DNA of 64,000 bases, from contig NZ_AVPT01000015.1 in NCBI RefSeq assembly GCF_000768335.1, positions 1-64,000 on the forward strand, written 5' to 3'. The notes beneath the pieces are model-generated. The model was not told the origin of the DNA. It did no database searches and saw only the letters and a list, made by a program, of their open reading frames with translations. Source of the DNA: Lysobacter arseniciresistens ZS79 (GTDB lineage Bacteria; Pseudomonadota; Gammaproteobacteria; Xanthomonadales; Xanthomonadaceae). The position numbers and the translations under genes were made by a program. This document shows positions 22,295 to 29,658 of this stretch, in pieces (positions within the stretch are counted from its first letter, which is position 1; every line of letters begins with the position of its first letter).

Positions 22295-24689
22295 TCCCCA
22301 GCGCGACACAACAAAGGGTGTACTGGATCATCACTACGAGCTTGCCGTGCAGCTTCACATGCAGTTGCTGCAGGCCGGTATCATTATAGGCTCGTTTGAT
22401 GCCGATCATTGGATCTACCAGGGTAAACGGGTATCCCTGTCCGTGAAGCCTTCTGACGACATTGGGGATTCGTCCCACACCCTTATCAGATGCTTCGCAT
22501 TATCGACGATTCGGGCCAAATTGGGCCATGAAGCGCTTATTGGTCGGGTGCGTGTATTCAAGCTGTTGTGTAAGTGGATCGTACTAAAGGGTATAGCTTG
22601 GCAGCAGCTAAACGCGGCCGTGCTTAATAGCCTCGTTGCGTCGTGGAAGGATGGGCACGCAAAGTCAACTGTATATCACCGGGCTAACGATCTCACGAGG
22701 GTTGTTGAGTTTCTACACCAGCTGCACGTTTCCAACAGGGGGAGATCTCAGCAGTTCTTGCCGCGACATATTCGCTGGAAGCACTGCGTCCCCAACCCCA
22801 TTCGCTCTGCACTCGAGCAAACGTCCGGCGAATTTAAAGAGCGCCGACGTAAAAATTACCGAGAAGAGCTACACATTGGACTAGCGACAGTAAGGGCGCA
22901 TTTCCTGACCCGGCCCGACGATGAACGTATTCCAGGGTACGATCGAATTCGGCTTGAATCTCTTGCGTTCAATATGGCACTTGGTCTGAGAGTCGGCGAA
23001 GTCACCACGCTTCCGATCGACGCCATGCAATTTGACAAAGATGTGGATGCTTATTTCGTCAAAGTTGCCACTGAGAAGACCGCATTGGCAGGGGCACGCG
23101 CCGTACCAGACGTCTGGGTTGAAGCCCTTATGCAAGCAAACGCATACCTTATCGAGGCTTGCCAAGGCGCCCGTGCTCGGGCAAAGCAAATTGAGACGGA
23201 TGGTTTCGCATTTCTGCGTGAAAGGCTACTTGCCGCGCGCCGATCGCGCCCTTGTGCCAAGAAATTTGAGATGCAACTAGAGGCAGTTGGGCTAGATAGG
23301 GACGCACACTTTCTGCTTGGCGAACTGACCGCCGCGTTTGACGTCTCCTACAAGGAGTTCTGCGCAGGCGGCAGATACCATGCCGCCACAGTTCGCTTGC
23401 CGGCGCCGGCACGAGCAGGAGCTGTCCTTTGGCTAGACAAGCGTTTCGAGCGCTGGGACTGGTCTGAGTTCGGGAGGCTCACGAAGAAGCGCGGGGGCTG
23501 GAGCCTACTAGTCGGGGAGGTGGCAATGTACGCGCAGGTGCCGCGGCCAAGTCTCGAGAAGCCGTCGTCGTTCCTCGACGGCCTTCGCTCATTGCTGGCG
23601 GAACTGTCGGCGAGTCGACAATTCGAGCCATCCGCAAAGCCAGACGCCAAGAAGGCGGAAAAATTTCGAAAAAAATGGCCGGCATTACGCGCGCTGGCGT
23701 TGGCACGGCGTGGTGGTAACAACGGAATAGTTGTTGACATCGCTGCTCTTGAGCGATTGCTAGATACTCGATACAGAAAGTACCTCTCCGTGCACTTTAA
23801 GGAAAATATGTACGACGAGGGCTCTGAGTTGGGGTTCATTAGCCAATCGCCGCGGTCTGGCGTGGCGGCCCGTCTAAGCGATCATTTGATCGTAGTGTGG
23901 GAGAACCAGTTTCATAACGGTGCATGCAAAGGCCTTATTCCGAAGCCGTTATTGCGCGCTGAAATCTACAACTATTTATCGAGCTCGGCGGGGAAGCCCT
24001 CAGTGTTTGAAAGACTGGATATTAGAGACTCGACTGGCGAGATTTTCAGCTTTTCCCCGCACGCAATTCGCCGCTGGGTAACGACAGCGCTACTTCGAAG
24101 CGGGCCGAATGAGACAGCTGTAGATGTATGGATGGGCCGATCTCCACGCCAATCCAGGCACTACGACTACAGAACTGCGAGGGAAAGGGCAGACTTCGTT
24201 CGCGATCGATACTTGGCTACAGTACCGCCACCAGACTTTCTCGGTCGAAAGGTCGAATACTGGCGTCAGGAAGGGCTAACGGATGCGACCATTGAAGATC
24301 TGATCGCTGAGAAGCTGCGCGTGCTGCACTTCACTCCATGGGGTGCGTGCTCGCGGGAACTGTACATTAGCCCTTGCGATCGCGGTCTCATGTGTCTCAA
24401 GGGCTTTGGTACTGACAGTGCGTGCAGTTCGTTTCACCTTGACGTCAACGACGAGGGCGCGCGCTTACAAGTGCTCAATCTTCGAGACAATTACTTGCGC
24501 ATGTTGAACGCCGTTGAGCCGAAGCTGGCTGACTTGAGTAGCTTGCTTCAGGATGAGATTGAGTCAGCGGAACCTCTGGACCAACATGTCGCGATGATGC
24601 GTGAGATGGTTCGCAGTTGCGAGGCAGCGCTTGACGTGATGGCGCCCCCTAAGGCGGAGAAAAGTCATGAAATGGCGACAGAGAGCTGA
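22287..24689 (+). CDS. Large tyrosine recombinase 3 of the trio (TnpB-like)
   Basis: 800 residues from ATG 22287, overlapping gene 2 by 8 bases. N-terminal phage-integrase SAM-like region near residues 60-160; Arg I in MALGLRVGEVTTLPIDAM; FSPHAIRRWVTTALLRSG as the HxxRxW box; Tyr region GRSPRQSRHYDYRTA. The C terminus has CSRELYISPCDRGLMCL, a Cys cluster. Tn554 TnpB is about 630 residues, so this one is larger. Probably acts with the other two recombinases to insert and excise the island. Confidence 0.82.
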   Translation: MPNPQRDTTKGVLDHHYELAVQLHMQLLQAGIIIGSFDADHWIYQGKRVSLSVKPSDDIGDSSHTLIRCFALSTIRAKLGHEALIGRVRVFKLLCKWIVLKGIAWQQLNAAVLNSLVASWKDGHAKSTVYHRANDLTRVVEFLHQLHVSNRGRSQQFLPRHIRWKHCVPNPIRSALEQTSGEFKERRRKNYREELHIGLATVRAHFLTRPDDERIPGYDRIRLESLAFNMALGLRVGEVTTLPIDAMQFDKDVDAYFVKVATEKTALAGARAVPDVWVEALMQANAYLIEACQGARARAKQIETDGFAFLRERLLAARRSRPCAKKFEMQLEAVGLDRDAHFLLGELTAAFDVSYKEFCAGGRYHAATVRLPAPARAGAVLWLDKRFERWDWSEFGRLTKKRGGWSLLVGEVAMYAQVPRPSLEKPSSFLDGLRSLLAELSASRQFEPSAKPDAKKAEKFRKKWPALRALALARRGGNNGIVVDIAALERLLDTRYRKYLSVHFKENMYDEGSELGFISQSPRSGVAARLSDHLIVVWENQFHNGACKGLIPKPLLRAEIYNYLSSSAGKPSVFERLDIRDSTGEIFSFSPHAIRRWVTTALLRSGPNETAVDVWMGRSPRQSRHYDYRTARERADFVRDRYLATVPPPDFLGRKVEYWRQEGLTDATIEDLIAEKLRVLHFTPWGACSRELYISPCDRGLMCLKGFGTDSACSSFHLDVNDEGARLQVLNLRDNYLRMLNAVEPKLADLSSLLQDEIESAEPLDQHVAMMREMVRSCEAALDVMAPPKAEKSHEMATES

Positions 24690-25044
24690 CTTGCTGCTGG
24701 TTGAGTTTGCGGCTGGCGTTCCGACAAAAATCGAGACAGTCGCGGAGTTTGCCTCGGCCGTGGGCGTTTCGCGTCAGACAATCTGGCGCGACAAGGAGCT
24801 TTTGGAGCGAATCCGCGACGCTCTTCCATCGAGGGAGCGCGGGGGCGGAACTCAGGGGCGTATCGCGAAACTTGAAGCTCAACTAGCTCTAGCTCGCCGC
24901 CGGTACGAGGAGCTTCTGGCGGCCACAGTCGGAATGTGGCAAGCCATGCACCATCGAGGCGTGGATCCAGTAGCCATTTTTAGTGAAGTAGAGCCACGAG
25001 CCGTAATCGGAGAATTGCAAAAAGACGCATTGACTAGACGCTAG
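24667..25044 (+). CDS. TnpC-like small DNA-binding protein with coiled coil
   Basis: 125 residues, the same length as TnpC of Tn554. An N-terminal helix-turn-helix (TVAEFASAVGVSRQTIWRDK, about 29-48) is followed by a helical coiled coil (RIAKLEAQLALARRRYEELL). It overlaps recombinase 3 by 23 bases, closing a four-gene coupled operon. TnpC of Tn554 affects efficiency and orientation of transposition; a similar accessory role is inferred here. Confidence 0.75.
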   Translation: MKWRQRADLLLVEFAAGVPTKIETVAEFASAVGVSRQTIWRDKELLERIRDALPSRERGGGTQGRIAKLEAQLALARRRYEELLAATVGMWQAMHHRGVDPVAIFSEVEPRAVIGELQKDALTRR

Positions 25045-25307
25045 TGGGATGACACGTGAAGTAGCTGCACGTATTGATCGGAAATGGGTGCTGGGGAGGG
25101 GCGGCTAACGTCCATAAGCAGCATTGAGCAGAAGAAACCTGTGCTGCTTCGCCGTGATCGCTTTCGGTAGCCGGCGGGCCATTACGCTGCCTGGCCCGAA
25201 GCGATTATTGAACCAAACAACTGGCGTTGTGCCAAAGGGTGGCTCTTAGGATGCTGTGCGAAAAATGGACCTACGCGAAGTGCGTGAGCCGCACCAGAGG
25301 CGGGTCG
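25045..25307. other. Gene-free stretch after the recombinase operon
   Basis: No ORF with credible codon usage. It ends where the IS21 remnant begins. It probably holds the 3' untranslated end of the recombinase operon and decayed insertion-sequence DNA. Confidence 0.4.
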
Positions 25308-25466
25308 GTGTTGATCACCTCTCAGTTGCCGACCAAAGCATGGCACGACTACTTGGGCGAGCCAGCCATCGCAGATGCGATCCTTGATCGAATCCTGCAC
25401 CAAAAGCACGCGATCGAGCTGAAGGGCGACTCCATGCGGCTAAAAGCTGGTAGCACTGGAGCCTGA
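25308..25466 (+). pseudogene. IS21-family IstB ATPase, C-terminal remnant
   Basis: The frame reads VLITSQLPTKAWHDYLGEPA, then IADAILDRILHQKHAIELKG and DSMRLK. This is the C terminus of IstB helper ATPases (about 50 of 250 residues). The Walker motifs and all of IstA are absent, so the element is dead. A palindromic IS end lies just downstream. Confidence 0.8.
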
Positions 25467-25468
25467 TC

Positions 25469-25514
25469 GTGATCACCGGCCCCGGTGAGGACAGGGGCCG
25501 GTCAACGTGATCAC
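25469..25514. repeat. Palindromic insertion-sequence end next to the IstB remnant
   Basis: GTGATCAC occurs at 25469-25476 and again at 25507-25514. Inside them CCGGCCCC (25476-25483) faces GGGGCCGG (25494-25501). IS21 elements carry such repeated terminal sequences, so this is read as the remaining right end. Confidence 0.55.
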
Positions 25515-25560
25515 TTTACCGATACGCATCAACGGGCATCGTCACCTGTCGATCGGAACG

Positions 25561-25797
25561 TCACGAAAATATGAGATTGACCGCTCGCTGAGGCGTCAAT
25601 CCCAGCACCGAAGTAAGCTGAAAGAACTCGATCACATCCAAGCGCCGGGCTCCCGCCTCAACAGCGGACAGTCGCTGTTGAGGCCAGCCTAGCGCACGCG
25701 CGACCTCGCTCTGCGACAGTCCCCGCTCCTCACGACGGTCGCGGAGTCGCTCGACGAGCTTTCGGTATTCAGCGCGGTAGATGGTCTTGGACGCCAT
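25561..25797 (-). CDS. Small XRE-type helix-turn-helix regulator
   Basis: 78 residues from ATG 25797 (an in-frame ATG exists at 25812). The Cro/CI-type fold is clear: LVERLRDRREERGLSQSEVA then RALGWPQQRLSAVEAGARRL. The C-terminal part (DVIEFFQLTSVLGLTPQRAV) fits XRE dimer helices. It is divergent from the next gene, with 117 bases between, and likely represses that operon. Confidence 0.82.
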   Translation of the reverse strand: MASKTIYRAEYRKLVERLRDRREERGLSQSEVARALGWPQQRLSAVEAGARRLDVIEFFQLTSVLGLTPQRAVNLIFS

Positions 25798-25914
25798 GGT
25801 CGCCATCAGCATTGGGCGACCAGAAATCTATGCCTTGCCTACCGAGTACATGAAAAACGTGTAGCCAATCTTGCACATGACTGGTAGGCTTTCTCGTCTA
25901 CCGTGAGAGGTGCG
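25798..25914. promoter_or_regulatory. Divergent control region with candidate XRE operator
   Basis: GCCTACC (25837-25843) and its inverse GGTAGGC (25883-25889) lie 39 bases apart, and CTACC recurs at 25898-25902. Repeats of this spacing between divergent regulator and target genes suggest an operator. AGAGG at 25906-25910 serves the ATG at 25915. Confidence 0.35.
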
Positions 25915-26745
25915 ATGGTATGTACCGGCACCCAACTGACTCTGCCAGCCAGCCACCGCGACTTGGCGCATTACGCGCAATCGCTAGGTTTGGTGCGCCT
26001 AGCCACATGGTATGCGCTTGAGCGATCGACCTCGGTCCAAGCCCCATTTAGCACCGGCACTGCTCTAACCCAAACGCTGTTTAGTCGTCTGGAAGACGCC
26101 GGCGTTTTGCGGGAATCGCGGGCTGCGGAGCCGGGAGCGCGCCGCGCGATCTACGAGCCCCTGGCGTGGTACTACCCCGTCGAATGGAGTGATCCGAGTC
26201 AGCTGCAGTCGATCTTGCGAACTGCCCTAACAGAGCTGTCGGCTCGCCCCGACACTAGCGGCGCGAAGTTGGAGCTTTGGGAAGCCTTGGCGACTGCCGA
26301 AATCGAGACGTACTTGAGCCACCTCCTGCGCCGTCATACGCTGGATGCTTCCGGTGCTAGGCATGTCGTGCACACAATGGCTGAAGACTGGGCCAGCCAC
26401 TGCTTGGCCCGTAAGCGCTATCTCGCGTGGTTCGGAGTACGGGGGGCTGCCGCGGCGTTGTTACGGTCTGGAATGGATCAGGAAGCTGCGCGAAACGCCA
26501 TGCTTGAGGAAATGCGTCGCCGATCGCGCTGGCTGACGGTAAAGGCGGCAGCTAATGCGCTTCCAAGAGAGGACTTTTGCTTCGTGCCAGATCCTCAATG
26601 GAAGCGGCCGGTCCTGCTTGAGGTCTTCTTGGCTATTGGGCCCCCCTTAGGGCATGCGTACTGGACTGAGCTCCCTCAAGCGCACTTCGGCGAACGAACG
26701 GCTTGCGACCGGCTCTGCGATGATCGATATGCGGCACCTCCATGA
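25915..26745 (+). CDS. Unknown protein, first gene of the XRE/HAD cassette
   Basis: 276 residues from ATG 25915 (AGAGG close upstream; GTG 25903 also in frame). Mostly helical. The N terminus (residues about 10-90) looks like a winged-helix region with ATWYALERSTSVQAP and a LFSRLEDAGVLRE stretch typical of DNA-binding wings. The centre has basic helical segments such as LRSGMDQEAARNAMLEEMRR. I do not recognise the family. Its position opposite an XRE gene and upstream of a HAD phosphatase suggests part of a self-regulated accessory system. Confidence 0.6.
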   Translation: MVCTGTQLTLPASHRDLAHYAQSLGLVRLATWYALERSTSVQAPFSTGTALTQTLFSRLEDAGVLRESRAAEPGARRAIYEPLAWYYPVEWSDPSQLQSILRTALTELSARPDTSGAKLELWEALATAEIETYLSHLLRRHTLDASGARHVVHTMAEDWASHCLARKRYLAWFGVRGAAAALLRSGMDQEAARNAMLEEMRRRSRWLTVKAAANALPREDFCFVPDPQWKRPVLLEVFLAIGPPLGHAYWTELPQAHFGERTACDRLCDDRYAAPP

Positions 26746-26812
26746 AGAGATCGCATCATCGTTGGATCGCCGAGATGAAATGGCTGTCAACGGCCTCCAG
26801 GTACACCAGTGA
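26654..26812 (+). CDS. Tiny ORF overlapping two cassette genes
   Basis: 52 codons if read from ATG 26654, or 30 from ATG 26720, ending at TGA 26810-26812. The stop overlaps the GTG start of the next gene (GTGA), the pattern of coupled translation. The C-terminal part, MIDMRHLHEEIASSLDRRDE then MAVNGLQVHQ, looks like a real helical peptide. It could also be the true C terminus of the 276-residue protein after a frameshift near 26650-26720. Confidence is low. Confidence 0.35.
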   Translation: MRTGLSSLKRTSANERLATGSAMIDMRHLHEEIASSLDRRDEMAVNGLQVHQ

Positions 26813-27315
26813 GCAATGACTCCAACGGCTTCAACGGCATTGATGACGCGTTGATCCGCAACGTCGCCTCATTGTTTGTCCATCGCCTGTTTCCGAGTTT
26901 TCGTCGACCCGCGTACTTGGGGTGCCCCAACGAACTCATTGAACAGGCGGTGCTTGCAGCGATTGCCCGATCAGCATCGGAGAGAGGCGTGATAGCCGAA
27001 GTCGTGGACCTACGTCCTGCGCCGGCGGATCGCTTGAACCACGTGACCGCCCGGTTAGCTGATGCCAGGTGGCACGGGACCCGCTCGGAAGGAGCCGACA
27101 TAAAGCTGTTGATCCTTCGAGGTTTCGATCTGCTCGAAGGGTCCGAGAACGACGTGCCCACATACCCGTTCCGCTCCGAATTTCAGTTCGACGAGAACCA
27201 CGTTTGGCTATTCGTAGGGCGAGACTGGAGGCGGCTGAACCGCATGTTCAACGGTCCGAAGCTCCCCCTATACATGGCGGCTACCAGCTGTACGCCCAAG
27301 GAGTGGAGGAACTGA
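26809..27315 (+). CDS. Unknown protein of the XRE/HAD cassette
   Basis: 168 residues from GTG 26809. No family recognised. It has alternating beta-like segments (IKLLILRGFDLLEG, NHVWLFVGRDWRRLNRMF) and a helical N terminus. Spacing and direction place it in an operon with the gene before it and the HAD gene after it (57 bases). The end PLYMAATSCTPKEWRN is complete. Confidence 0.55.
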   Translation: MSNDSNGFNGIDDALIRNVASLFVHRLFPSFRRPAYLGCPNELIEQAVLAAIARSASERGVIAEVVDLRPAPADRLNHVTARLADARWHGTRSEGADIKLLILRGFDLLEGSENDVPTYPFRSEFQFDENHVWLFVGRDWRRLNRMFNGPKLPLYMAATSCTPKEWRN

Positions 27316-27372
27316 ACGCAAGGCACCACTGCTCTCAGGTCGCGGCATGCTTTCGATCGTTACGCACAGAAT

Positions 27373-27828
27373 ATGGAAGCCGTACTGGTGAAAAAAACCC
27401 CCGTCGTACTCGCCCTGGACCTTGAAGGCACGCTGATCTCGAACGCTGTTAGCCAGATCGCGAGACCTGGTCTGTTCGAGTTCCTTGTCGACGCCTCCGC
27501 GACGTTCCCGCGAATTGTCGTCTTCACCACGGTCGCAGAGGAGAAGTTCAGGGTGATTGCTCAACGGATGAGTCAGGAGGGAACCGTTCCGCCATGGTTC
27601 GTCGACATCGAGTGTGTGCGTTGGCACGGCAGAACCAAGGACCTTTCTTTCGTCGTCGGAGCATCCGTAGATGAGGTGCTCCTAGCCGATGATTTCCAAG
27701 GCTATGTCCATCCTGGGCAGGAGGATCAATGGGTTCGGGTAGAGCAATTCCATCATCCCTACTCGCTGGCTGATGTAGGTCTTCGTCAGCTGTTCGCAGT
27801 GCTGGAGTCACGGGTCACTCGTCGATGA
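27373..27828 (+). CDS. HAD-superfamily phosphatase-like protein
   Basis: 151 residues. HAD motif I is seen as ALDLEGTLIS (Asp16, Glu18), motif II as IVVFTTVAEE, and a motif IV-like acidic pair in VLLADDFQGYV. The second acidic residue is Glu where most HAD phosphatases have Asp. The small size and lack of a large cap fit the NIF/FCP or capless C0 groups that act on protein or nucleic acid ends. It is the last gene of the cassette. Substrate unknown. Confidence 0.7.
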   Translation: MEAVLVKKTPVVLALDLEGTLISNAVSQIARPGLFEFLVDASATFPRIVVFTTVAEEKFRVIAQRMSQEGTVPPWFVDIECVRWHGRTKDLSFVVGASVDEVLLADDFQGYVHPGQEDQWVRVEQFHHPYSLADVGLRQLFAVLESRVTRR

Positions 27829-27889
27829 TCTTCGTCCCGGGGCTAATGGGCCTACTGGACTAGGCTTGCTCAATGGGCAAATGTCCACT
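27829..27889. other. Short spacer after the HAD gene
   Basis: No gene is visible. It separates the HAD cassette from IS30-related debris. Confidence 0.35.
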
Positions 27890-28085
27890 TCCGCGGGGCG
27901 GTTTCAACCGGTCAACGCAACAGCTTGGCTTGGCTTGGGAAAAGCCTGACAGGTCCATGCCCTTCGGGAAGTACTGCCGCAAAAGACCGTGGGTGCTCTC
28001 GTTCGATCCACGCTGCCAAGGGCTCTGCGGGTCGCAGAAGTAGACCTGGATGTCGGTCGCCAGAAGCGGACATCCACCGAAGTGC
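27890..28085 (-). pseudogene. IS30-family transposase fragment with IS end
   Basis: The minus strand reads [20 protein letters not shown], then [20 protein letters not shown] and GFSQ, the conserved DDE-core segment of IS30 transposases. Start and end of the gene are missing. The bases at about 27898-27930 resemble an IS30 terminal repeat (GTTGACCGGTTGAAACCGCC on the minus strand). The fragment directly follows the truncated GHKL gene, so this insertion probably removed it. Confidence 0.75.
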
Positions 28086-28187
28086 AGCATCCCATGCGTT
28101 ATCCACGAGTTCCTTTATAGCTTTCTCAGTTGACGCGTATTCTTGGCTCAGCAACGTCGCAAGGCGAGCGTCGACTTGAAAGTGCAT
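28086..28187 (-). pseudogene. N-terminal stub of a GHKL (HATPase) protein
   Basis: 34 codons: MHFQVDARLATLLSQEYAST then [14 protein letters not shown]. The last part is the N-box of GHKL ATPases ([10 protein letters not shown], with the catalytic Glu and Mg-binding Asn). The protein is cut immediately after the box by IS30 sequence. It starts 60 bases after the end of the restriction-modification gene, so it was probably the next gene in that operon. Confidence 0.65.
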
Positions 28188-28247
28188 CCTGATTCATGCG
28201 CCCTCCCTGTTCTTGATCCCGAGTGCCGCGGTTGACGGTGCGCTCGA

Positions 28248-28674
28248 TCATGCTGACCTTGCCAAGTTAAACGCCAGCAGGCGTTCAAGCACTTGCTCAT
28301 CGCTCAGCGGCCAACTCCACCCGTAGGCATGAGCTACGGCCTCATCGAGCTCATTGTGGAGAGACACAAGCCAGTCAGGCCGCTCGTTGTACAGAGCGGT
28401 GATGGTACGAGCGGCCAGTCGCTTCTCGAACCCAGACTTGGCCACTGGCCTACTGGGATACCCCGGCGTTGGCTCATCAACCCAATCGACCCATTGAGCA
28501 GGATTCAACCAAGCATTACGACGCTTCGCGAGGGTAATGGCCAGCTCGGTGATCCTCTTGGCTCGGGGATCGGCCAACACTTTCTTCAGCGGCAGGTTGG
28601 GCGTGATGCCATCGGGGAAAGGAAACGTCTCGAACGTGGTCGTGGAGGTATACCTAGGCCGGTCTTCTAAGGTG
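28248..28674 (-). pseudogene. C-terminal part of MmeI-like restriction-modification gene, beyond the IS
   Basis: Translation gives LEDRPRYTSTTTFETFPFPD, then a 125-residue helical tail ending LLAFNLARSA. TTTFETFPFP is the conserved start of the MmeI C-terminal region. It continues exactly the frame broken at 29659 once the IS3 element and one copy of the 3-bp duplication are removed. On its own it has no start region. Confidence 0.85.
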
Positions 28675-29658
28675 TGGAGTTACCAGCATCTTGTGGACAG
28701 GTCTAGCATCCATGCGATCAGCGGGAGGCAAGCATCATGTCTTCGAAGAAGGTTCCAAGCCGGACTCGGCGGGCTTATCAGTTCATTGAGTCGCATCGGA
28801 ATGAGTTCAGCGTTCAGATGATGTGTCGGCTGCTTGGAGTTGCTCGTGCTGGCTACTACGCTTGGCTCGATCATCCGGTGTCCGATCGAGCCCAGGAAGA
28901 TGCGCGCCTGCTACGTCTCATACGATCATCTTTCACCGCAAGTCACGGGATCTATGGCGCCCCCAGGGTGCTGCAGGATCTACGCGAACGCGGTGAGAAA
29001 TGCAGCAAGCACAGGGTTGCACGCCTCATGCGCGAGAACGGCCTCCAGGCGTTACACGGCTACCGAATACGTCATATCCCGGTTGCAAAGCCGCACGCAT
29101 TGATCCCTAACGTGCTGCAGCGTCAGTTCACGGTGTCGAGGCCCAACGAGGCCTGGGTTACGGACATCACCTACATCCGTACCTGGCAAGGATGGCTCTA
29201 TTTGGCCGTCGTCGTGGACCTCTTCTCGCGCAAGGTCGTAGGCTGGGCCGTCAAGCCGACGATTCATCGAGAGCTGGTCCTAGAAGCCGTCTTGAAGGCC
29301 GTTCGTGCTCGGCGCCCAAGAAAGACCCTGATCCACTCGGATCAGGGAACGCAGTATGGAAGCGACGCGTGGCGACGCTTCTGCAAGGCCAACCATCTTG
29401 AGCCAAGCATGAGCAGGCGGGCGAACTGCTGGGATAACGCAGTTGCCGAGTCTTTCTTCGGAAGCCTGAAGAAGGAGCGCATCAAGAAGCGCATCTACGC
29501 GGACCGCCAAACGGCTGCCTTGGACGTATCCGAGTACATCGAAGGCTTCTACAATCCGATCCGTCGGCACAGCTACCTCGGTGGCGTTAGTCCCATCGAG
29601 TTCGAAGCGGCACATCGGTCCCGCCGCTCAGGTGTCCACTAAATCCTGGTAACTCCAG
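28675..29658 (+). mobile_element. IS3-family insertion sequence, 984 bp, apparently without orfA
   Basis: Perfect 12-bp terminal inverted repeats TGGAGTTACCAG (28675-28686) and CTGGTAACTCCA (29647-29658). The 3-bp target GTG is duplicated at 28672-28674 and 29659-29661. It holds one transposase gene of OrfB type; only 62 bases precede it, leaving no room for the usual OrfA. It splits the MmeI-like gene. Confidence 0.92.
28737..29642 (+). CDS. IS3-family transposase, OrfB-type DDE integrase
   Basis: 301 residues. N-terminal HTH_21 region (MCRLLGVARAGYYAWLDHPV), then an rve integrase core with catalytic Asp in WVTDITYIRT, second Asp in LIHSDQGTQYGS and Glu in NCWDNAVAESFFGSLKKE. GGGAGG at 28722-28727 precedes ATG 28737. 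It overlaps the right terminal repeat region up to 29642. In most IS3 elements OrfB is made as an OrfAB frameshift fusion; without orfA this copy may be immobile. Confidence 0.9.
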   Translation: MSSKKVPSRTRRAYQFIESHRNEFSVQMMCRLLGVARAGYYAWLDHPVSDRAQEDARLLRLIRSSFTASHGIYGAPRVLQDLRERGEKCSKHRVARLMRENGLQALHGYRIRHIPVAKPHALIPNVLQRQFTVSRPNEAWVTDITYIRTWQGWLYLAVVVDLFSRKVVGWAVKPTIHRELVLEAVLKAVRARRPRKTLIHSDQGTQYGSDAWRRFCKANHLEPSMSRRANCWDNAVAESFFGSLKKERIKKRIYADRQTAALDVSEYIEGFYNPIRRHSYLGGVSPIEFEAAHRSRRSGVH

